64,000 nt of DNA from Daphnia pulex (Eukaryota > Arthropoda > Branchiopoda > Diplostraca > Daphniidae), in contig NC_060024.1 of the NCBI RefSeq assembly GCF_021134715.1, positions 10,106,001 to 10,170,000 on the forward strand, read 5' to 3'. Shown here piece by piece: positions 47,435 through 59,055 of this stretch; the stretch's first letter is position 1; every line of letters begins with the position of its first letter. The position numbers and the translations under genes were made by a program. The notes below the pieces were generated by a model. That model saw nothing but the letters and a program-made list of their open reading frames with translations, was not told where the DNA came from and ran no database searches.

Positions 47435-50400
47435 ACATGTAAAGGAGCAAGACAATTTGAATATTTCTTTTATCTTCTCTTGTCTAGTTGACGATGTCGG
47501 GACAGGACCCGTCGGCGAATCGTCACCTTCACAACTCCCGAAATAAAAGGCCCTAATATCATTTTCGCTGTCGAGAGAGCAGCTCCTATCAAATATTGCG
47601 TCTAATCAAAATTTTCAAAACGGTTGATTTGAGCGCCGGCGGGGAACTCCCGCGCTTGATTCCTAATGTCAAAAGTTCGTCCCGAAATTTCTATAGTGGA
47701 ATATAGATTTCGATACAGCCCATTACTTAGCTAATGTCAATAATTCAAAAAGAATATTAAAATAAGAAAAAACGGGATAATGATGAGCTAATTATTATCC
47801 CAAGTCCAAAGTCTGAGCGAATTGCAGATCGAATTCAATAGTAACAAATTATAATTAGACGTTGGTCGCGGGCACAACGCCCATCGACGGGGGTATCTGG
47901 GCTAAAGAAAATGAAACGATTTCCTTTCTGGCGAATGGGCCAAACCGGCAAGAAATTGAGATTTCTCCTACTACGTATCCATTTCGCTTTAATTTGGCAA
48001 TGATTTGGCGTCATTTGGCGTCTCCCGCTTTTTTGGCCTGGATCGCCGCCGTCGCCGCCGGGTTATATTCACAGTTGTGCCATTAGAGCCGGTCACGGAG
48101 TATGTGACCTTGTCCCGTGGCAGCAGTTAGGATCATCATCAATGTTGGCACGCGATTTCATCGAGCGTATAGAGACGACACGCCACCCACCCAAAGCCAA
48201 AAAGAAAAGAAAATGGCCAGAGACAATACAAATAGGGGGCGACAGCAGGGCCGGCTGTGTCGTTGCTGGTATTAGTGTAGTCGTACAGCCTATAGACAAG
48301 TTGGTTTTACTTTTTTTTTCCTTAGGCTCCTTTCAATGGCTCCTGTTTTTTCTTTCTTTGGTTGGCAATGGGCAACGAGGGATTTGCTAGCCATTAGATT
48401 CGCAGCAATCCTCGCAACGATATCCGCTGCGTCGACCCCCCTCCCGCACGCAGGACGACACAAACAAGTCCAAAGCGGGCCAAAAAAAAAAAAAGGAAAA
48501 GGAAAATTAAGGAAACGATCCGCGATTGAGTTATAGGGAAAAGCAGAGCCAGGGATTTGGGAACAATTTCTTTTCTTCCTACAGGACGATCCTTTTTTCT
48601 TCAAATGGCTGGTTAGACAAGCAAGGGAAGATTAATGCGCATTAAAGGTTTAAACTTTTTACCAAATCTCCGCTGCTGCTGGCCCACCCCTTGATTCCTT
48701 GTTATAGTACTATATCTACCAGCTAGCCAATAAGAAAGTGATACAAAGGTTCGCCTACTGTCCAATCCCCTCTGTATTCACGTCGGAGAGACGCATATAG
48801 AAATTTCAAAGGCCTGATTGTGTCTATAGAGGAAGCAGCCGGATTTCTTCCTTCCTATTCCCCCCTATTTATGGATATATATGGTATATATGTACACACA
48901 CGTAGTGGAGATATATATATGCGCTATTGTCACCAGTCGTAGCTCACGTAGACGTGAATCTTCCGGGATGGTCTAGAGAGAGAGAAAAAAGCAATCGGAT
49001 TGCACACGGGGCAGCATCCGCAAATTTACTACATCCGCACTATACATCTCAATAAACATTTCTTCTCCTTTGGACTGCTGGACCAATGGCGGCCAAGAGA
49101 CTGGACTCGTCCCACCACCACCAGCACCAGCACCACCTTATCAGTAAAGGCCAAGTCATCAAAAACTATGCGCTCGGGATCCTGCGGTTTGTGCTGGTCC
49201 TCCGCATCAAATAATAAAATATTACGCAGTAAATATGGCGATATAATAAGGATGTTGGCCCCTCCCAAAAAAAAAACTTTTCCCTTTCCGCCCGGATTTA
49301 TTATTATCTAGTCTCTCCCGGACTGTGTGTATCCCCGTATTTTTAGTTTTATTCAAAAATTTGAGACTGTCGACAAGTTATCGATTTAATCCAATTTTTC
49401 TTCTTTCGGTTCGATTTTTATTTTTTTTAAACCAACGACGACGTTGGTGGATGACAAGAAACTTTCGGCCGGAATCTGGACTTTGAAAGCGCTGGGGGGC
49501 TCAAGTAGGAAAAAGCTACAAACACGGAGGACATTTCTTCTTCTTCTTCGCGAGCTGACAACACAATGGCAATAATCCAATCAAGTGCGGATGAGATGCT
49601 GGAATATAACTACCCACGCGTGCCACGATCGATGCCAATGATGGGATAGATATATTCGCCATGAAGAAAAAGAAAAGATATATCTATCCAAGCACACGCT
49701 GTTGTAGATTTCAAAAACTTGTTTTCAACGAATTTGCCGGGTGAACTTTATAGTGGCGTCGCTTTGAAGAATCACGAGGGGGAGAGAAACCCAACCAGAC
49801 GCTGAGGAAACAATTTGCAGCTAGAAAGAAAGCAATTGGCAACCGGTGTAATATAACACCAGCAGTCACAGACTTTGTGCTTTATATTTATAGACGTAGA
49901 AGAAGTGTTACCAAGGGCTACGCCTATTGTCCCCCCCTCCCCTCCTCCTCTAACAAAATCACTGGGGGAGGAGTTTTTTTGCACTTGGCGGACTTTTGCC
50001 TCTTTATTTTTCCATCGGGAAAAAACCTAATAGGAAACTGTCGGGCGCTGTTGCTGAGAGCTGCCACCGCCTATTTTTAGTCGCAGCCATTGTTGTTATT
50101 ATTACTGTGCACTACTTAGACTTTGCCATTGCACTTAATCAAGTGCCAGATACTGTCAAGGTGCTATATAGTCTCCGACGAAAGTTCAAGGGGGGAGAAG
50201 AAAGTTCCCTCCCACCACCACCACCCAGAAAAGAGAAGGAGAGAAATGATGGCCGTGTAGGAGCAGATATATAAGAAATGGCGTGAATCGATGTCTGAAG
50301 ATGTATCGATCACCTTGTTGCTCTTTCACGCATAGAATGTCTGTGTGCTAGACTCCTGGTTGACGAGAGTGTAGAGAAAAGAAATGAAAAAAGCCCAGGA

Positions 50401-53203
50401 CCAATATGTAATCGTCGAGTGGTGGAGGAATCCCAGGGAAAAGAAACTCGACGCACATACTTTGAGGAAGATGAAGGTGAGTATAAACTTTCGCTTCGTT
50501 CCCTTTCTTCTACAAGAAAAAAGAAAAGAAACTTTTCTTTTTATCCTTTTTTCGTTACTCGTTGATGAGGCTATTCGATTCCCGAACGCAACTTTCTCTC
50601 TACCCGTCGACGAGCGTCGTTTGTTGTAGTTCTCAGAGATCGATGCTCACAAGTCCAGGCCACCGCCACCACCCCCAAAAAATAGGATTTTTGACTGCCA
50701 TGTTTCTTATTTTTCCCAGGCCTAGATAGATCCAACTAGCGGGAGGTAGTAGTATAAGAGTTGGATGGACTGGCTTTCTATTGATATTACACACAATTCG
50801 ATGGAACCGTGTGTGTGTGAGCGATGATGTGCTCGCCAGTCTCTAGCGTGTGTGTGTGCAGGTATCGATTCTCTTCATTCTGTACGTATCCCCCTACTCG
50901 GATTTCTCTATCAAATAAAGGCGGCGGCCTTTTTGGCCGATTGAAAGCCGACGGGCCGAAAGGGGGAGGGCCTAGTGCATATTACATAAGAATTGGCCGA
51001 AAGCGAATTGACGTTATTATATCAACACCACCAGCAGCAGCAGCAGCCGCCGCCATGGCGTATACGTAGTATAAACGCAATTCTTTAGATTGTAATAGAT
51101 CCCAATAGAGTTTCACTGTCTATTTTCCGGGGAAAATATATTTAGTAGTCTATAGTCGGCCCCCCTTTGATGGACTCTATATATTCGGCCCGGCTGTATA
51201 TGTTAGAAGGTGCTGGGCTGCTGGCCGTCGGACGGGATTTGAATCATTTATTCGGCTCCTTGGAAGAGAATAAGGAGCTTGCGTGTCTCTATAGACGCCG
51301 TTATTGTGTAGGAGACACATTGACTATAGCAAGCGGCCGTTTTAGATTAATCTGAAAGGTCACGAGGCCGGGCAACAGCATTGCAACGACATCAAATAAA
51401 CAAACAACAATACGAACAACAAGCCTATACAGACACACACAGAGAGAGACACGGGACGAATGGCGTACATAGAAGAAAGAGTCAAATAACGTCGTGAAAA
51501 GCTAGCAAAGTTTTTGTCACGCCGCTTCTGATGGCCTCTATAACAGACACACTGCGGGACATCGTCGACGATTTGGGCGCACGTTATTACGACTATAGAA
51601 TCTACCGGCCGACACTCCCGTTTTGGCTTTTTCACTCGCTGATATTCTAGCAGACATCAACTTGCCACCCCCGTCTATTATCTCATAAATATACGGCGCA
51701 CAGTTGGGGATGTGTGTGTGTGTGTTTGTTATTATATAAGAGACTCACTCCCGACGCTGGGATTATTACACACAAATAAACAAAATAAAAAAACGGGCCG
51801 AGCCGGCGGGCTTTTCATCATTTCCAGTTTGTTGGCCTGGACAACATCAGCAGTCGAGGTTGGACTTTTTATGTTCACGCCCAACTTGATGATGGGCTCT
51901 CAATTCTTTTTTTGGTGTGTGCCAGATGTATAAAAATGAAAAAAAGAAAAGAAAAAAGTTTTTTATTCTGTCGGTTGGTCGTGTTTTTGATTTGTTTGTT
52001 TATACGGTTGAAGCAGTTGGCGAAAGTGACTCTCAACATCCACACACACACACGAGACTTTATGCAACTAAGAAGAGAGGATTCATATAGTGACGCAACA
52101 ACAAAAAGGGCCTTTCGAGTGTGGGGGAGCACCCAGCACACCAGCAAATGAAACGTAGAGCTTGAGCCAATAGGCGAAGAGATTTGACCAGCCGCCCGGC
52201 CCATAGCATCAGCAAACACGCAATCATAACAACAACAACGACAAAAATGAGCCGAGATTAACGAAAAAGTAGACGGCGAAACACGACTGAGTGGCGATGG
52301 CAATCTAATATGCCATCGTGCCAATTCATCTTTCTTTTTTCTCTTCTCATTTCAAATCATGTAATATATTTTTCACGAGAACTTGACAAAGATGGAAAGC
52401 GACGGATATGCGTACGTAGTTATACTATATCGAAACGGGAAAAAATCACGGAACGCTGACTGATTGGCTATGGCATATTTTCTGCTTTTTTGGGATTCCA
52501 CCTTTTTTTCTACGAGCGTCAGACTTGACAAGGCCGTGACACATTTGCTGGACTCATTTTCGTTACATATATATTTTTTTAAAAAAGGCAATTTTTATTT
52601 TTCGATTCCCTGCACGCGATTGGCTACTACCTCCCACCAGAACTTTTTTCTTTTTTTTATTCTTTTGCTTTACGTGTGTCTGTTTGGGCTTGATGGCTGC
52701 TGGATATCGACTATATACTTACGGTCGGGAATACACCCGTGTTACTTCGTGTTAGCAACAACAAGATTGAGGCAGAGAAAAGGAAGCCTTTGCGGCCGCG
52801 GGACAAACAAAAAAATAACATAAAAAATCGAAACCCAGGGAAAGCCAGTCAAGTGTTCTCCAGTCTCCCTCCGAAAAAACATTTTCAAGTGGTTCAAAGA
52901 TATATAATATTAAAAGAAGAAGAAGAAGCGTCTCTGAGGCTTTCATTCACGTTTGAATTCGTCGATTATCGGGACTCTTAGACGCTCGATTTTCCTGAGC
53001 TTCTTCTTCTCTTTTTTGATTCCTTTCAATAAAATGTTGAAGAGTTTCCCCTTCACATGTCCCACCACCAACCAGCCCTGGAAAAAGAAAGACATAAAAT
53101 CCATATTTTCGTTACCACTCGTCTCTAGCTAGCTATATATTATCTTTCGTCATTTGGCGTCTAGCGCATAAATTCATACGTGGAATCATTATAGCGTGCT
53201 CAA

Positions 53204-53226
53204 TGTGGTGGTGGTGGTGGTGGTGG
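53204..53226. repeat. (GGT)n microsatellite
   Basis: Seven GTG/GGT units followed by GGGGGA. It lies in sequence without a supported gene. Confidence 0.8.
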
Positions 53227-55338
53227 GGGACTGGCGCTCTGTTATTATGGTCTCATATTGATATACACATGCAGAAAGAGCTAGAGAGAGAGAGAGAAGC
53301 TCGGTGGTAATTACGGCGAATTGTAAGAGATGGTTGAGAAAGCGGCGACCTTTTGTGAAGTTCAGACAGGAGCAGCGGGAAAAGGGGAGCAACGACGACG
53401 GGTAGGGGTTAAAGTCGAATTGGGAAAAAGGGAAAAAAGCTGAAAAAGAATGCCACGAACTGAAAGCGACTTAATGATGAGCTCGGCGGAGCTCCTAATT
53501 CGATATTGACTGGTCTAAAACGCGGGTGCTTCATTTCAATTGAGGCAGCAGCAGCTCACCGTGCACTGATCTGTCGGGAGTCTACAAGAGACCGGGAGCA
53601 GGCAAGCAGTAGCAGGAGAGAGAGAGCCAAAAGGTTAACAACTATAAAGGGAACGTCCAAAGTGACAAGACAAAACATTCGACAAGGACAAAAACCAATT
53701 ACCGACTTCACAATGGATCACAAAACTCTTCCAAGCCCAGCCACATCAAAAAGCGCCTCCCATCATCTGAAAGAACGCGCGGGATTTGATATGGATGGGG
53801 CCGGGGCTTTTATGTGGATAGACTCCCCCCCTCCCATCCAGTCGACTGTCGTCAAAAAGAAGCGATGACTGCAGGCGAGTGGTTGTTATATTAACTAGTT
53901 AATTCAAATGACGACGAGAGTCGTTCTCCAACCCCACCCACCATTTTCACGACGTCCTTTGCAGATGTCGAACGCGGGAAAGGAAAAATGTTTTTAAAAC
54001 TTTTGGATTTTTATTTTAATTTTTTAAATTTTATGGTTCCACGAATTTCCCAGGACTTTGTAGACCCCTGGACGACCTTAATGAAGAAGCCGTACAATTA
54101 TACAACACCCACCATATTTCCCATCGAGGCTAATCGTAATCAACTGCCATATTTTTTGATATTTCATCATGTACATTGTAAAAATAAAAAAAAAGAGAAA
54201 AGGGACTCCCTGGACTAACTTTCCAGCGGCCAATTTGAATCACTGGACGCTCTAGTACACACACACACACATAGACTCGAGGAGGAACGATCGAGAGCGA
54301 ACCCAGTGTGTTTTTTCGACTGGAAATAAAATAAAAACGACTCAACTTTTTTTCCCCACGGTTGGATCTATCACACACACACACAGAGCACGGAAACATC
54401 AAAACAATAACGTCCGGGGTGGCTCACACAGTGAGGACAAACGGGCGGTGTGTGTGTGTGTGGTCTGTACATGTAAAGATGCCGTTTTCACTGCAGCAGT
54501 CACGGGGTGGTGGTTGGGGAGGAAGGAAGGAAACGGGCAACGTCGACGTGGTATATAGTTCTCCCCCATTCACTATATAATACAGTCTACACATGAGACA
54601 GTCATAAAACGGGAGACAGTCACGAGACTTGTTCATCCGCGCTCTGTGTGTGCGCACTTTTTTCCTTACTATTTCTATTTCTATTTTTCTTTTCTGGCTT
54701 GTTGTCGTTGGTTCCTGCGGGTGCCCGTTATTTATTGAGATGTGGCGCTTTGTTGTTGGACGTCGTCGTCGTCGCTGGCTGCCCAGAAAGTTCACAAGGA
54801 AACGCGGAAAATAATAATAATAATAATCCGTTTGGTTTTCTTTTTCTTGGCTTTTGGTCGCGCGCAGAGTTTTCTACCGACGTGATCAATTTCAGGATTG
54901 ATCGTTCGATTTCAACCGATCTTTTTTTATTGCTTTCACGGAGTATAGAAAAGAAGAGAAAAATGTGACTGGTCTTATTGTTTCCGGGCAAAACACTTTG
55001 TTGCTGTCCGGACGGCCGGTTGTGCAATCACCTACAAGTACGTCTACATAATATAGGCTGATGATGGCCCTGGGCCGGAGTAGTATGTGTGTGCAGCGCA
55101 TAGAGAGAGACAACCGCACCTGAAATTGAAAGGGCCTCTCTCTCTCTGCTAAACAAATGTGCTCATGTGTGCAAACAGGATAGGATTCCCAGGCAGGCCC
55201 ATCAGCTGGCGGATATTAATTCTCACGTTACTTCCGCCCGCCAACCTATAACCGTTTGCTTCTCTCTCTGATTGTAAACAAGGTAGTACATAGTAATCTC
55301 TCACTGTCTACACACACACAGCACACACACACTCACAT

Positions 55339-55349
55339 GGGGGGGGGGG
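55339..55349. repeat. homopolymeric G run
   Basis: Eleven consecutive G residues directly after CA-repeat sequence. Assembly or sequencing length error is possible in such a run. Confidence 0.8.
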
Positions 55350-57406
55350 TCCCTCCAGACATCGACAGGGAGGGATCGGGAAAGAGACGTTAGACGTCTG
55401 TTATATTATCTCTTCATCCTCACCCCTTTCATCTTTTCTTCTTTTCGCTTCTTTTTCTTCTTCTGAACAGCCGTTCCTAATGGCAAGCCACGCGTGCAAC
55501 CTTCCTGATTGAGAGTAGGCGGAAAGAAGAAGAAGAAGAAGAAGGGCGGACCACAGCAGCTCCTTTCGTGGTTCATGCATTATTCATAAATGTTCGTGGT
55601 TATTTTTTTCCTCGGGGTTTGTTTTTTATCTTTTACTTTTTTTGATTATTATTCCAAGCCGTTAGTATTATTCACCCAAAAGTAAGACAATAAGGAACTG
55701 ACAAACCATTACATACATCAAGGCGCTATTTCATTTAGACTCCCCCCTTATTCCTTTCCCCTTTGAAAAATAAAAATGATTTACGTTGGCCAGATCTGCG
55801 GTCTCTGCGGTTGTTTCCGTTGGCAAACCGGCAGAGCTCGACGGGCCGGGACCCGCCAGAAAATATACGATCGTGTGCAGCGCTAAGATATAGCTCGTTT
55901 TAAGTGTGCAAGTTAAAGCAATTAATGGTCTTGTACTACCGCACTAGACTGCAATCAAATCCGATAGGCTTACCGAGAAAAAACGACAATAATTATCTGA
56001 TTTTCTAATTTGATATCCTGTTGTGCGAACAAATTTGTGTGCGTGATGTGCCGTTGGCGACTACTGGCTCATTAGAATGGGAGATTTTCGAGAGCTTCAA
56101 ATGAACGAAATGTGTTGCACAACATGAGGAGCGTGAGGCAGACGCACGTTCTGGTGGCGAGAGAGATGCGCTATCCGTTCATCTATTGAGCCCCCCACCT
56201 CGTCGACGGTCGTGTGTACAAGAGAAAACGGAACGAAATGTCTACCTGCACCGAGACAGAGAAACAAAAAGGTCAAGTGCTTACCGGCTGGAACTGTGAG
56301 CTGGGCGCCAAAAAAAGATGGGACGAGTTGAAGATGGACGAGATGGACGAGTGGCAAGTTGACCGTGATGTTCCTGGCCGTCACGTAGAATCGGCACGCC
56401 TTGTCAAATGAATCAATTCCTCCACGCACACACCCACACCAGACACACACTGACACACACCACACACTGGAAAAACACACAGGACTTGCCCAATGTCAAT
56501 GGAGAGAGCAGCAGCCAACGTCCGGAGGAATCAACTCCTCAAACTGCTGCGTAGCACCCCCGAAAAACGTCCTGGCGATCCAATGGGAAAATGTCGGCCG
56601 CCAGAAAAAAACAACGACACGCACGAGCGGACAGCTCCAGCCCAAACAAAAAGAAGAAAAACAATGGCGAAAGGCTGGCACCTAGAAGAAGAAAAAGAGT
56701 AAAAAGGTCAGTCGGAGTTGATCAGACATCCTGACATGAAATACATCAAATGCTTTTCACCTTTTGAGAAACAATTAAAATTAAGTTAATTTAATAATAA
56801 AGACTGCGGGGCAATCGTGTAGTTGTGTAGAGCGGCAGGTGCAATACTACTGGTGGGCTAACCCGTTAAATGACGTCCTACTAGACACACACACTCACGT
56901 AAAGGCAGCGGCCGTTATGTATATAACTTACAAGAAAATCTGTGCGCGTGTGTGTGTACTACACCGAGATGATGAAGTTGTTGTTGTCCCCCACTTTGTT
57001 GTTTCCGGCTGCCGGCAGCATCGCTTCAAGGCGCCCACTTCTTCTTTCCAAAATGGTTGAGTTTGAAAAATCAAAAAGTCACGAACGGCCCCCGTTTTCT
57101 CTTTCTGCTTCTCATCGACTGAATTTTGAATGAAGCCAACACACACACACAGAGAGAGAGGCCAGATTTTTGTTTGTTTGGTTTCAACGTGCGCGTGTGT
57201 TTTGTCGTTTGGCAATTTGATTTCGAAAAATGACCGGGTGGCCGCGCAGGCGTCGTCAACAACCGAAATGAGCGGTTCCGAAACAAACAAAAACGATTGC
57301 GGCGATAGAGAAAAAACAAAAACAATTTTGGGGTGGGGATTCCCGGTGGTGCAGCAGCTCAGACACGGTACGTCCGCATCGAGCTCTCGCTATACTGTCA
57401 GTGTGG

Positions 57407-57421
57407 CCCCCCCCCCCCCCC
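57407..57421. repeat. homopolymeric C run
   Basis: Fifteen consecutive C residues, the longest G/C homopolymer noticed in the window. Exact length is prone to sequencing error. Confidence 0.85.
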
Positions 57422-58074
57422 GTTGACCGAACGTTGGCCCGTGTGTTGTCGTCGTCGGGAGGGGCGGGAGGAGCTGCTGCGACGCCGCGCAAGCCCACCC
57501 TTCCTGCTGCGTCGACTTGGTACGGGAGAACAACGCGCCTGGCAAATCATCTACGCAGAGATGCTCTTTATACCAATGTCTAGTTTTCTTGTCACACACC
57601 CTATACATATAAAACCTCCTCGTATTTTTGTTGTTGTTGTCCAACCCTAGCTTCTTTTTAGGGATCGATCATTTTTCACTCGTCTACTTCCGAATTGGGC
57701 CACTAGGTACGCACACTCTGTCATATCGGTTAGCCACCGGAAATTAAAGAAAAAAGGAATTGTTACATACCGACGCTTTTCAATCGTCGTTCCACCTTTG
57801 TTTTGTTGTTGGTTTTTGGTCCTCGAGAAAACAAGGAGCGTCACAAATGGACCGTCTGATGGATGACGACCGATGAAATTTAGACTTCGTCAATCTCGGC
57901 CCATTTGGCGTTTGGTTGTTGGGTTTCCCAGCCGACGACCTCGTCATTTCCCCACTAGACAATTTAAGGAAGATAAACTAATCAAGGTTTGGTTTCTCTT
58001 AAACTACTTTCTTCAACTATTTTCATGAACTTCTTCGAAAAGTGTGCAAAACTCAAACAACAGCAATCAATTAT

Positions 58075-59055
58075 GGCACTGCAACAAAATCTACGTGGAA
58101 AACAGACTGGAAATGTAGAAAAACTTACTCCAAATTGTCCAAAACGACTCTAAATGGTCCAAACACGTGCATAAAAGAGCGCGAAATTGAGCCGACCTAC
58201 TCGATCGCGAATTGTACTAACAATGAAATTCCCACTTGATTCACCAAAGCTGTGTTGCAATTTTTACAAAGATCGAATTCATTTTTTTTAAATAATTACC
58301 AGAGCAATAGATCCCTGGTCGGTTCACGGCTGTGTTGGCTTCCCCATCTCGATTTTAGGGTAAACGTAAGCCGATTTTCAGGGGGTTTTAGGGCGGGGCC
58401 TGTCAGAATTGTGAAGGGTAAAAATGAAACAGAGCCATCTAGGCTCTCAAAAGTAGCTGAGCGTAGTAGCTGACACACTCACTAGAGGCGCTCATCCATT
58501 TTTACAAATCGGCTTACGTTTACCCTAAAATCGAGATGGGGAAGCCAACACAGCCGTGAACCGACCAGGGATCTATTGCTCTGTAATTACCATGATTATT
58601 TGTAAATAATTTTTTTTAGTTTACTGACGATATTTTCATAATTAAGCTTTAATTATAAATTCTTTAAAACTCTTTGCTTCGTGTGAGGTAGGACGGGAAG
58701 TGGAAACAGTTTCCACCAGGTTTCCACGTTTTCACCAAGTTTTTAAGATAAAAAATCACGATGAATTGAATTTATAAATAATAATTGAATTACAATTATG
58801 AAAGCATGGCCAAGTATTTTATTTTGAAATATTTTTTGGTATTTATTTAAAAAATAAAAATTCTATTTAATTTAATTGTGAAAATTGCAACACAGGTAGA
58901 ATCTGGATCGCTCATTGTCTCAAGTTCGTCGATGGAGCAGACCTGTCCATTTTGAGTGCATTTTGGCGCTCAATTCTTCACGTGTTTGGATCATGGACAA
59001 TTTGGAGTAAGTTCTTTCACATTTCCCAGTGTGTTTTTGTTATCGTTCAAGTGCC
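58075..59055. mobile_element. foldback inverted-repeat element (about 1 kb) interrupted by a second element
   Basis: The left arm (58075 to about 58290) and right arm (about 58860 to 59055) are diverged inverted copies. Shared blocks, read inward from each end, include GGCACT, GGAAATGT, ACTTACTCCAAATTGTCCA, GGTCCAAACACGTG or GATCCAAACACGTG, ATTGAGC and CTGTGTTGCAATTTT. No transposase frame is present. The arms differ by substitutions and small indels, so this is older than the 284-bp element inserted at 58300. The outer limits are where visible similarity stops, not proven termini. Confidence 0.7.
58300..58583. mobile_element. 284-bp MITE with 78-bp perfect inverted repeats, nested in the foldback element
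   Basis: Arms at 58300-58377 and 58506-58583 are identical over 78 bp when one is reversed. They begin CAGAGCAATAGATCC. The element is flanked by 7-bp direct repeats TAATTAC (58293-58299 and 58584-58590), a target-site duplication. The 128-bp centre has no coding potential. Perfect arm identity implies recent insertion or conversion. The CAGAG start recalls hAT elements, which normally make 8-bp duplications, so superfamily is left open. Confidence 0.9.

Larger units (their letters stand above)
40230..58074. other. gene-poor, microsatellite-rich spacer upstream of the chloride channel
   Basis: Nearly 18 kb with many short open frames on both strands, none with a recognisable domain. Most are built from CT, GA, CA, TTC or AGAAGA tracts. 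It probably contains the 5' UTR exon(s), promoter and distant control sequences of the channel gene, but none can be pinpointed. No tRNA- or rRNA-like sequence was noticed. Confidence 0.5.

Noticed and set aside
49086..49214. 42-aa frame with a good start context (His/Gln-rich)
   Set aside because: Short, no homology, next to CAC/CAG repeats, and an opposite-strand frame is equally open.
56097..56480. Minus-strand frame with an RNITVNLPLVHLVHL stretch
   Set aside because: The pattern comes from GATGGACGA-type tandem words on the other strand; no family recognised.
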